Positions 1-11,600 of a stretch of DNA of 64,000 nt are shown piece after piece; within the stretch, counting starts at the first letter, position 1, and each line of letters begins with the position of its first letter. The stretch lies in assembly GCA_030544235.1 (NCBI GenBank), contig CM060476.1, forward strand, positions 27,878,733 to 27,942,732, given 5' to 3'. The position numbers and the translations under genes were made by a program. Under the pieces are notes generated by a model that ran no database searches, was not told the origin of the DNA, and saw nothing but the letters and a program-made list of their open reading frames with translations. Origin of the DNA: Lepturacanthus savala (Eukaryota; Chordata; Actinopteri; Scombriformes; Trichiuridae).

Positions 1-189
1 CAATAGCTTTTCCAGGTGAATTTCTGATCCAAAACTATACCATTTCACATAAAGTAAAAGGTAAATAAGTTTTTCTATAAAAATATTGTACTGATTTAGG
101 CCTATATAGCTTTTTGTCTTTTTGGGCTCTTCAGACCGAGAGAATGCCTATGGAGCAATAAAAACTTTAAAACACAAACCACATGAAAA
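1..189 (+). repeat. Reference monomer (first complete copy)
   Basis: This is a single 189-bp unit used here to define orientation. A hand count gives 59 G+C of 189, about 31%. It contains several short palindromes (aatatt, taggccta, tttaaa) and homopolymer A or T runs. In most monomers gcatatgg replaces the gcctatgg seen in this copy, and that common version also holds overlapping atgcat and catatg. The length is close to one nucleosome plus linker, which is common for centromeric satellites. No CENP-B-box-like motif is visible. Confidence 0.95.
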
Positions 190-2875
190 CAATAGCTTTT
201 CCAGGTGAATTTCTGATCCAAAACTATACCATTTCACATAAAGTAAAAGGTAAATAAGTTTTTCTATAAAAATATTGTACTGATTTAGGCCTATATAGCT
301 TTTTGTCTTTTTGGGCTCTTCAGACCGAGAGAATGCCTATGGAGCAATAAAAACTTTAAAACACAAACCACATGAAAACAATAGCTTTTCCAGGTGAATT
401 TCTGATCCAAAACTATACCATTTCACATAAAGTAAAAGGTAAATAAGTTTTTCTATGAAAATATTGTACTGATTTAGGCCTATATAGCTTTTTGTCTTTT
501 TGGGCTCTTCAGACCGAGAGAATGCCTATGGAGCAATAAAAACTTTAAAACACAAACCACAAGAAAACAATAGCTTTTCCAGGTGAATTTCTGATCCAAA
601 ACTATACCATTTCACATAAAGTAAAAGGTAAATAAGTTTTTCTATGAAAATATTGTACTGATTTAGGCCTATATAGCTTTTTGTCTTTTTGGGCTCTTCA
701 GACCGAGAGAATGCATATGGAGCAATAAAAACTTTAAAACACAAACCACATGAAAACAATAGCTTTTCCAGGTGAATTTCTGATCCAAAACTATACCATT
801 TCACATAAAGTAAAAGGTAAATAAGTTTTTCTATAAAAATATTGTACTGATTTAGGCCTATATAGCTTTTTGTCTTTTTGGGCTCTTCAGACCGAGAGAA
901 TGCATATGGAGCAATAAAAACTTTAAAACACAAACCACATGAAAACAATAGCTTTTCCAGGTGAATTTCTGATCCAAAACTATACCATTTCACATAAAGT
1001 AAAAGGTAAATAAGTTTTTCTATGAAAATATTGTACTGATTTAGGCCTATATAGCTTTTTGTCTTTTTGGGCTCTTCAGACCGAGAGAATGCATATGGAG
1101 CAATAAAAACTTTAAAACACAAACCACATGAAAACAATAGCTTTTCCAGGTGAATTTCTGATCCAAAACTATACCATTTCACATAAAGTAAAAGGTAAAT
1201 ACGTTTTTCTATAAAAATATTGTACTGATTTAGGCCTATATAGCTTTTTGTCTTTTTGGGCTCTTCAGACCGAGAGAATGCATATGGAGCAATAAAAACT
1301 TTAAAACACAAACCACATGAAAACAATAGCTTTTCCAGGTGAATTTCTGATCCAAAACTATACCATTTCACATAAAGTAAAAGGTAAATAAGTTTTTCTA
1401 TAAAAATATTGTACTGATTTAGGCCTATATAGCTTTTTGTCTTTTTGGGCTCTTCAGACCGAGAGAATGCCTATGGAGCAATAAAAACTTTAAAACACAA
1501 ACCACATGAAAACAATAGCTTTTCCAGGTGAATTTCTGATCCAAAACTATACCATTTCACATAAAGTAAAAGGTAAATAAGTTTTTCTATGAAAATATTG
1601 TACTGATTTAGGCCTATATAGCTTTTTGTCTTTTTGGGCTCTTCAGACCGAGAGAATGCCTATGGAGCAATAAAAACTTTAAAACACAAACCACAAGAAA
1701 ACAATAGCTTTTCCAGGTGAATTTCTGATCCAAAACTATACCATTTCACATAAAGTAAAAGGTAAATAAGTTTTTCTATGAAAATATTGTACTGATTTAG
1801 GCCTATATAGCTTTTTGTCTTTTTGGGCTCTTCAGACCGAGAGAATGCATATGGAGCAATAAAAACTTTAAAACACAAACCACATGAAAACAATAGCTTT
1901 TCCAGGTGAATTTCTGATCCAAAACTATACCATTTCACATAAAGTAAAAGGTAAATAAGTTTTTCTATAAAAATATTGTACTGATTTAGGCCTATATAGC
2001 TTTTTGTCTTTTTGGGCTCTTCAGACCGAGAGAATGCATATGGAGCAATAAAAACTTTAAAACACAAACCACATGAAAACAATAGCTTTTCCAGGTGAAT
2101 TTCTGATCCAAAACTATACCATTTCACATAAAGTAAAAGGTAAATAAGTTTTTCTATAAAAATATTGTACTGATTTAGGCCTATATAGCTTTTTGTCTTT
2201 TTGGGCTCTTCAGACCGAGAGAATGCATATGGAGCAATAAAAACTTTAAAACACAAAACACATGAAAACAATAGCTTTTCCAGGTGAATTTCTGATCCAA
2301 AACTATACCATTTCACATAAAGTAAAAGGTAAATAAGTTTTTCTATAAAAATATTGTACTGATTTAGGCCTACATAACTTTTTGTCTTTTTGGGCTCTTC
2401 AGACCGAGAGAATGCATATGGAGCAATAAAAACTTTAAAACACAAACCACACGAAAACAATAGCTTTTCCAGGTGAATTTCTGATCCAAAACTATACCAT
2501 TTCACATAAAGTAAAAGGTAAATAAGTTTTTCTATAAAAATATTGTACTGATTTAGGCCTATATAGCTTTTTGTCTTTTTGGGCTCTTCAGACCGAGAGA
2601 ATGCATATGGAGCAATAAAAACTTTAAAACACAAACCACATGAAAACAATAGCTTTTCCAGGTGAATTTCTGATCCAAAACTATGCCATTTTACATATAG
2701 TAAAAGGTAAATAAGATTTTCTGTAAAAATATTGTACTGATTTAGGCCTACATAGCTTTTGGTCTTTTTGTGCTCTTCCAACCGAGAGAATGCATATGGA
2801 GCAATAAAAACTTTAAAACACAAACCACATGAAAACAATAGCTTTTCCAGGTGAATTTCTGATCCAAAACTGTAC
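1..2875 (+). repeat. Partial HOR copy 0 (upstream end outside window)
   Basis: The segment 1-1,420 matches 6,994-8,413 with a shift of 6,993 bp (37 monomers). The segment 1-about 1,870 matches 19,279-about 21,148 with a shift of 19,278 bp (102 monomers). Diagnostic sites are ccacaag at 557 and 1,691 and the aatacg variant near 1,199. The part from about 2,420 matches 21,131 onward with a shift of 18,711 (99 monomers), keyed on acacgaaaac at 2,450 and ctatgccattttac at 2,681. The 567-bp difference equals three monomers. The block ends with a distinctive ctacatagcttttggtc monomer, as does the end of copy C. A private change (acaaaacacatg) lies near 2,256. Confidence 0.8.
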
Positions 2876-3390
2876 CATTTCACATAAAATAAAAGGTAAA
2901 TAAGTTTTTTTGTAAAAATATTGTACTGATTTAGGCCTATATAGCTTTTTGTCTTTTTGGGCTCTTCAGACCGAGAGAATGCATATGGAGCAATAAAAAC
3001 TTTAAAACACAAACCACATGAAAACAATAGCTTTTCCAGGTGAATTTCTGATCCAAAACTATACCATTTCACATAAAGTAAAAGGTAAATAAGATTTTCT
3101 ATAAAAATATTGTTCTGATTTAGGCTTACATAGCTTTTTGTCTTTTTGTTCTCTTCAGACTGAGAGAATGCATATGGAGCAATAAAAACTTTAAAACACA
3201 AACCACATGAAAACAATAGCTTTTCCAGGTGAATGTCTGATCCAAAACTATACCATTTCACATAAAGTAAAAGGTAAATAAGTTTTTCTATAAAAATATT
3301 GTACTGATTTAGGCTTACATAGCTTTTTGTCTTTTTGTTCTCTTCAGACCGAGAGAATGCATATGGAGCAATAAAAACTTTAAAACACAA
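1660..3390 (-). other. Apparent repeat ORF (576 codons), probably fortuitous
   Basis: The longest left-arm run of the open frame, on the strand opposite to the reference monomer orientation. It ends at 1,660 where gcctatgg replaces gcatatgg and gives a TAG in place of the TAT of the APYAF segment. It is limited upstream by the aacctcatg variant at 3,391, which turns a Cys codon into TGA. Both stop variants recur across the array and are carried along with HOR copies. Confidence 0.65.
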
Positions 3391-6300
3391 ACCTCATGAA
3401 AACAATAGCTTGTCCAGGTGAATTTCTGATCCAAAACTATACCATTTCACATAAAGTAAAAGGTAAATAAGTTTTTCTATGAAAATATTGTACTGATTTA
3501 GGCCTATATAGCTTTTTGTCTTTTTGGGCTCTTCAGACCGAGAGAATGCATATGGAGCAATAAAAACTTTAAAACACAAACCACATGAAAACAATAGCTT
3601 TTCCAGGTGAATTTCTGATCCAAAACTATACCATTTCACATAAAATAAAAGGTAAATAAGTTTTTTTGTAAAAATATTGTACTGATTTAGGCCTATATAG
3701 CTTTTTGTCTTTTTGGGCTCTTCAGACCGAGAGAATGCATATGGAGCAATAAAAACTTTAAAACACAAACCACATGAAAACAATAGCTTTTCCAGGTGAA
3801 TTTCTGATCCAAAACTATACCATTTCACATAAAGTAAAAGGTAAATAAGATTTTCTATAAAAATATTGTTCTGATTTAGGCTTACATAGCTTTTTGTCTT
3901 TTTGTTCTCTTCAGACCGAGAGAATGCATATGGAGCAATAAAAACTTTAAAACACAAACCACATGAAAACAATAGCTTTTCCAGGTGAATTTCTGATCCA
4001 AAACTATACCATTTCACATAAAGTAAAAGGTAAATAAGTTTTTCTATAAAAATATTGTACTGATTTAGGCTTACATAGCTTTTTGTCTTTTTGTTCTCTT
4101 CAGACCGAGAGAATGCATATGGAGCAATAAAAACTTTAAAACACAAACCACATGAAAACAATAGCTTTTCCAGGTGAATTTCTGATCCAAAACTATACCA
4201 TTTTATATAAAGTAAAAGGTAAATAAGTTTTTCTATGAAAATATTGTACTGATTTAGGCCTATATAGCTTTTTGTCTTTTTGGGCTCTTCAGACCGAGAG
4301 AATGCATATGGAGCAATAAAAACTTTAAAACACAAACCACATGAAAACAATAGCTTTTCCAGGTGAATTTCTGATCCAAAACTATACCATTTTACATAAA
4401 GTAAAAGGTAAATAAGTTTTTCTATAAAAATATTGTACTGATTTAGGCCTATATAGCTTTTTGTCTTTTTGGGCTCTTCAGACCGAGAGAATGCATATGG
4501 CGCAATAAAAACTTTAAAACACAAACCTCATGAAAACAATAGCTTTTCCAGGTGAATTTCTGATCCAAAACTATACCATTTCACATAAAGTAAAAGGTAA
4601 ATAATTTTTTCTATGAAAATATTGTACTGATTTAGGCCTATATAGCTTTTTGTCTTTTTGGGCTCTTCAGACCGAGAGAATGCATATGGAGCAATAAAAA
4701 CTTTAAAACACAAACCACATGAAAACAATAGCTTTTCCAGGTGAATTTCTGATCCAAAACTATACCATTTCACATAAAATAAAAGGTAAATAAGTTTTTT
4801 TGTAAAAATATTGTACTGATTTAGGCCTATATAGCTTTTTGTCTTTTTGGGCTCTTCAGACCGAGAGAATGCATATGGAGCAATAAAAACTTTAAAACAC
4901 AAACCACATGAAAACAATAGCTTTTCCAGGTGAATTTCTGATCCAAAACTATACCATTTTACATAAAGTAAAAGGTAAATAAGTTTTTCTATAAAAATAT
5001 TGTACTGATTTAGGCCTATATAGCTTTTTGTCTTTTTGGGCTCTTCAGACCGAGAGAATGCATATGGCGCAATAAAAACTTTAAAACACAAACCTCATGA
5101 AAACAATAGCTTTTCCAGGTGAATTTCTGATCCAAAACTATACCATTTCACATAAAGTAAAAGGTAAATAAGTTTTTCTATGAAAATATTGTACTGATTT
5201 AGGCCTATATAGCTTTTTGTCTTTTTGGGCTCTTCAGACCGAGAGAATGCATATGGAGCAATAAAAACTTTAAAACACAAACCACATGAAAACAATAGCT
5301 TTTCCAGGTGAATTTCTGATCCAAAACTATACCATTTCACATAAAATCAAAGGTAAATAAGTTTTTTTGTAAAAATATTGTACTGATTTAGGCCTATATA
5401 GCTTTTTGTCTTTTTGGGCTCTTCAGACCGAGAGAATGCATATGGAGCAATAAAAACTTTAAAACACAAACCACATGAAAACAATAGCTTTTCCAGGTGA
5501 ATTTCTGATCCAAAACTATACCATTTCACATAAAGTAAAAGGTAAATAAGATTTTCTATAAAAATATTGTTCTGATTTAGGCTTACATAGCTTTTTGTCT
5601 TTTTGTTCTCTTCAGACTGAGAGAATGCATATGGAGCAATAAAAACTTTAAAACACAAACCACATGAAAACAATGGCTTTTCCAGGTGAATTTCTGATCC
5701 AAAACTATACCATTTCACATAAAGTAAAAGGTAAATAAGTTTTTCTATAAAAATATTGTACTGATTTAGGCTTACATAGCTTTTTGTCTTTTTGTTCTCT
5801 TCAGACCGAGAGAATGCATATGGAGCAATAAAAACTTTAAAACACAAACCACATGAAAACAATAGCTTTTCCAGGTGAATTTCTGATCCAAAACTATACC
5901 ATTTCACATAAAGTAAAAGGTAAATAAGTTTTTCTATAAAAATATTGTACTGATTTAGGCCTATATAGCTTTTTGTCTTTTTGGGCTCTTCAGACCGAGA
6001 GAATGCCTATGGAGCAATAAAAACTTTAAAACACAAACCACATGAAAACAATAGCTTTTCCAGGTGAATTTCTGATCCAAAACTATACCATTTCACATAA
6101 AGTAAAAGGTAAATAAGTTTTTCTATGAAAATATTGTACTGATTTAGGCCTATATAGCTTTTTGTCTTTTTGGGCTCTTCAGACCGAGAGAATGCCTATG
6201 GAGCAATAAAAACTTTAAAACACAAACCACAAGAAAACAATAGCTTTTCCAGGTGAATTTCTGATCCAAAACTATACCATTTCACATAAAGTAAAAGGTA

Positions 6301-8415
6301 AATAAGTTTTTCTATGAAAATATTGTACTGATTTAGGCCTATATAGCTTTTTGTCTTTTTGGGCTCTTCAGACCGAGAGAATGCATATGGAGCAATAAAA
6401 ACTTTAAAACACAAACCACATGAAAACAATAGCTTTTCCAGGTGAATTTCTGATCCAAAACTATACCATTTCACATAAAGTAAAAGGTAAATAAGTTTTT
6501 CTATAAAAATATTGTACTGATTTAGGCCTATATAGCTTTTTGTCTTTTTGGGCTCTTCAGACCGAGAGAATGCATATGGAGCAATAAAAACTTTAAAACA
6601 CAAACCACATGAAAACAATAGCTTTTCCAGGTGAATTTCTGATCCAAAACTATACCATTTCACATAAAGTAAAAGGTAAATAAGTTTTTCTATGAAAATA
6701 TTGTACTGATTTAGGCCTATATAGCTTTTTGTCTTTTTGGGCTCTTCAGACCGAGAGAATGCATATGGAGCAATAAAAACTTTAAAACACAAACCACATG
6801 AAAACAATAGCTTTTCCAGGTGAATTTCTGATCCAAAACTATACCATTTCACATAAAGTAAAAGGTAAATAAGTTTTTCTATAAAAATATTGTACTGATT
6901 TAGGCCTATATAGCTTTTTGTCTTTTTGGGCTCTTCAGACCGAGAGAATGCATATGGAGCAATAAAAACTTTAAAACACAAACCACATGAAAACAATAGC
7001 TTTTCCAGGTGAATTTCTGATCCAAAACTATACCATTTCACATAAAGTAAAAGGTAAATAAGTTTTTCTATAAAAATATTGTACTGATTTAGGCCTATAT
7101 AGCTTTTTGTCTTTTTGGGCTCTTCAGACCGAGAGAATGCCTATGGAGCAATAAAAACTTTAAAACACAAACCACATGAAAACAATAGCTTTTCCAGGTG
7201 AATTTCTGATCCAAAACTATACCATTTCACATAAAGTAAAAGGTAAATAAGTTTTTCTATAAAAATATTGTACTGATTTAGGCCTATATAGCTTTTTGTC
7301 TTTTTGGGCTCTTCAGACCGAGAGAATGCCTATGGAGCAATAAAAACTTTAAAACACAAACCACATGAAAACAATAGCTTTTCCAGGTGAATTTCTGATC
7401 CAAAACTATACCATTTCACATAAAGTAAAAGGTAAATAAGTTTTTCTATGAAAATATTGTACTGATTTAGGCCTATATAGCTTTTTGTCTTTTTGGGCTC
7501 TTCAGACCGAGAGAATGCCTATGGAGCAATAAAAACTTTAAAACACAAACCACAAGAAAACAATAGCTTTTCCAGGTGAATTTCTGATCCAAAACTATAC
7601 CATTTCACATAAAGTAAAAGGTAAATAAGTTTTTCTATGAAAATATTGTACTGATTTAGGCCTATATAGCTTTTTGTCTTTTTGGGCTCTTCAGACCGAG
7701 AGAATGCATATGGAGCAATAAAAACTTTAAAACACAAACCACATGAAAACAATAGCTTTTCCAGGTGAATTTCTGATCCAAAACTATACCATTTCACATA
7801 AAGTAAAAGGTAAATAAGTTTTTCTATAAAAATATTGTACTGATTTAGGCCTATATAGCTTTTTGTCTTTTTGGGCTCTTCAGACCGAGAGAATGCATAT
7901 GGAGCAATAAAAACTTTAAAACACAAACCACATGAAAACAATAGCTTTTCCAGGTGAATTTCTGATCCAAAACTATACCATTTCACATAAAGTAAAAGGT
8001 AAATAAGTTTTTCTATGAAAATATTGTACTGATTTAGGCCTATATAGCTTTTTGTCTTTTTGGGCTCTTCAGACCGAGAGAATGCATATGGAGCAATAAA
8101 AACTTTAAAACACAAACCACATGAAAACAATAGCTTTTCCAGGTGAATTTCTGATCCAAAACTATACCATTTCACATAAAGTAAAAGGTAAATACGTTTT
8201 TCTATAAAAATATTGTACTGATTTAGGCCTATATAGCTTTTTGTCTTTTTGGGCTCTTCAGACCGAGAGAATGCATATGGAGCAATAAAAACTTTAAAAC
8301 ACAAACCACATGAAAACAATAGCTTTTCCAGGTGAATTTCTGATCCAAAACTATACCATTTCACATAAAGTAAAAGGTAAATAAGTTTTTCTATAAAAAT
8401 ATTGTACTGATTTAG
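2876..8415 (+). repeat. HOR copy A
   Basis: About 2,640-4,940 matches B with a shift of 6,048 bp (32 monomers). Markers are the ataaaataaaagg variants at 2,883, 3,639 and 4,773, which recur at 8,931, 9,687 and 10,821, and cttgtccagg at 3,409, which recurs at 9,457. About 4,950-8,415 matches B with a shift of 6,615 bp (35 monomers). Markers are the private caatggctttt at 5,671 and 12,286, and the ataaaatcaaagg variant near 5,342 and 11,957. The change of shift by 567 bp means A has three monomers fewer than B near 4,940. Equivalence with B stops near 8,415, where A switches from ggcctatatag to ggcttacatag. Confidence 0.85.
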
Positions 8416-8687
8416 GCTTACATAGCTTTTTGTCTTTTTGTTCTCTTCAGACCGAGAGAATGCATATGGAGCAATAAAAACTTTAAAACACAAACCACAT
8501 GAAAACAATAGCTTTTCCAGGTGAATTTCTGATCCAAAACTATACCATTTCACATAAAGTAAAAGGTAAATAAGTTTTTCTATAAAAATATTGTACTGAT
8601 TTAGGCCTATATAGCTTTTTGTCTTTTTGGGCTCTTCAGACCGAGAGAATGCATATGGCGCAATAAAAACTTTAAAACACAAACCTC
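8416..8687 (+). repeat. Chimeric link between HOR A and HOR B
   Basis: These one to two monomers do not follow either flanking HOR alignment. The monomer at about 8,416-8,480 carries ggcttacatag plus gttctc, unlike the equivalent places in B and C (near 15,030 and 20,700), which carry ggcctatatag plus gggctc. The next monomer carries gcatatggcgcaat and aacctcatg, a pair otherwise found inside the HORs (for example 4,494-4,531). This looks like a recombination seam between HOR copies. Confidence 0.6.
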
Positions 8688-11600
8688 ATGAAAACAATAG
8701 CTTTTCCAGGTGAATTTCTGATCCAAAACTATACCATTTCACATAAAGTAAAAGGTAAATAAGTTTTTCTATGAAAATATTGTACTGATTTAGGCCTATA
8801 TAGCTTTTTGTCTTTTTGGGCTCTTCAGACCGAGAGAATGCATATGGAGCAATAAAAACTTTAAAACACAAACCACATGAAAACAATAGCTTTTCCATGT
8901 GAATTTCTGATCCAAAACTATACCATTTCACATAAAATAAAAGGTAAATAAGTTTTTTTGTAAAAATATTGTACTGATTTAGGCCTATATAGCTTTTTGT
9001 CTTTTTGGGCTCTTCAGACCGAGAGAATGCATATGGAGCAATAAAAACTTTAAAACACAAACCACATGAAAACAATAGCTTTTCCAGGTGAATTTCTGAT
9101 CCAAAACTATACCATTTCACATAAAGTAAAAGGTAAATAAGATTTTCTATAAAAATATTGTTCTGATTTAGGCTTACATAGCTTTTTGTCTTTTTGTTCT
9201 CTTCAGACTGAGAGAATGCATATGGAGCAATAAAAACTTTAAAACACAAACCACATGAAAACAATAGCTTTTCCAGGTGAATGTCTGATCCAAAACTATA
9301 CCATTTCACATAAAGTAAAAGGTAAATAAGTTTTTCTATAAAAATATTGTACTGATTTAGGCTTACATAGCTTTTTGTCTTTTTGTTCTCTTCAGACCGA
9401 GAGAATGCATATGGAGCAATAAAAACTTTAAAACACAAACCTCATGAAAACAATAGCTTGTCCAGGTGAATTTCTGATCCAAAACTATACCATTTCACAT
9501 AAAGTAAAAGGTAAATAAGTTTTTCTATGAAAATATTGTACTGATTTAGGCCTATATAGCTTTTTGTCTTTTTGGGCTCTTCAGACCGAGAGAATGCATA
9601 TGGAGCAATAAAAACTTTAAAACACAAACCACATGAAAACAATAGCTTTTCCAGGTGAATTTCTGATCCAAAACTATACCATTTCACATAAAATAAAAGG
9701 TAAATAAGTTTTTTTGTAAAAATATTGTACTGATTTAGGCCTATATAGCTTTTTGTCTTTTTGGGCTCTTCAGACCGAGAGAATGCATATGGAGCAATAA
9801 AAACTTTAAAACACAAACCACATGAAAACAATAGCTTTTCCAGGTGAATTTCTGATCCAAAACTATACCATTTCACATAAAGTAAAAGGTAAATAAGATT
9901 TTCTATAAAAATATTGTTCTGATTTAGGCTTACATAGCTTTTTGTCTTTTTGTTCTCTTCAGACCGAGAGAATGCATATGGAGCAATAAAAACTTTAAAA
10001 CACAAACCACATGAAAACAATAGCTTTTCCAGGTGAATTTCTGATCCAAAACTATACCATTTCACATAAAGTAAAAGGTAAATAAGTTTTTCTATAAAAA
10101 TATTGTACTGATTTAGGCTTACATAGCTTTTTGTCTTTTTGTTCTCTTCAGACCGAGAGAATGCATATGGAGCAATAAAAACTTTAAAACACAAACCACA
10201 TGAAAACAATAGCTTTTCCAGGTGAATTTCTGATCCAAAACTATACCATTTTATATAAAGTAAAAGGTAAATAAGTTTTTCTATGAAAATATTGTACTGA
10301 TTTAGGCCTATATAGCTTTTTGTCTTTTTGGGCTCTTCAGACCGAGAGAATGCATATGGAGCAATAAAAACTTTAAAACACAAACCACATGAAAACAATA
10401 GCTTTTCCAGGTGAATTTCTGATCCAAAACTATACCATTTTACATAAAGTAAAAGGTAAATAAGTTTTTCTATAAAAATATTGTACTGATTTAGGCCTAT
10501 ATAGCTTTTTGTCTTTTTGGGCTCTTCAGACCGAGAGAATGCATATGGCGCAATAAAAACTTTAAAACACAAACCTCATGAAAACAATAGCTTTTCCAGG
10601 TGAATTTCTGATCCAAAACTATACCATTTCACATAAAGTAAAAGGTAAATAATTTTTTCTATGAAAATATTGTACTGATTTAGGCCTATATAGCTTTTTG
10701 TCTTTTTGGGCTCTTCAGACCGAGAGAATGCATATGGAGCAATAAAAACTTTAAAACACAAACCACATGAAAACAATAGCTTTTCCAGGTGAATTTCTGA
10801 TCCAAAACTATACCATTTCACATAAAATAAAAGGTAAATAAGTTTTTTTGTAAAAATATTGTACTGATTTAGGCCTATATAGCTTTTTGTCTTTTTGGGC
10901 TCTTCAGACCGAGAGAATGCATATGGAGCAATAAAAACTTTAAAACACAAACCACATGAAAACAATAGCTTTTCCAGGTGAATTTCTGATCCAAAACTAT
11001 ACCATTTCACATAAAGTAAAAGGTAAATAAGATTTTCTATAAAAATATTGTTCTGATTTAGGCTTACATAGCTTTTTGTCTTTTTGTTCTCTTCAGACCG
11101 AGAGAATGCATATGGAGCAATAAAAACTTTAAAACACAAACCACATGAAAACAATAGCTTTTCCAGGTGAATTTCTGATCCAAAACTATACCATTTCACA
11201 TAAAGTAAAAGGTAAATAAGTTTTTCTATAAAAATATTGTACTGATTTAGGCTTACATAGCTTTTTGTCTTTTTGTTCTCTTCAGACCGAGAGAATGCAT
11301 ATGGAGCAATAAAAACTTTAAAACACAAACCACATGAAAACAATAGCTTTTCCAGGTGAATTTCTGATCCAAAACTATACCATTTTACATAAAGTAAAAG
11401 GTAAATAAGTTTTTCTATGAAAATATTGTACTGATTTAGGCCTATATAGCTTTTTGTCTTTTTGGGCTCTTCAGACCGAGAGAATGCATATGGAGCAATA
11501 AAAACTTTAAAACACAAACCACATGAAAACAATAGCTTTTCCAGGTGAATTTCTGATCCAAAACTATACCATTTTACATAAAGTAAAAGGTAAATAAGTT

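Noticed and set aside
100..110. Telomere-like ttaggc in gatttaggcctat.
   Set aside because: It occurs once per monomer as part of the taggccta palindrome, not as a tandem hexamer.
135..165. CENP-B-box-like motif around ctcttccaaccgagag.
   Set aside because: The spacing and the required TTCG and CGGG cores are not present on either strand.
75..175. tataaaaat and aataaa as TATA box and poly(A) signal in each monomer.
   Set aside because: Such motifs are expected in a sequence with about 69% A+T. They lie on the strand opposite to the open frame, and tataaaaa is often changed to tatgaaaa or tgtaaaaa.
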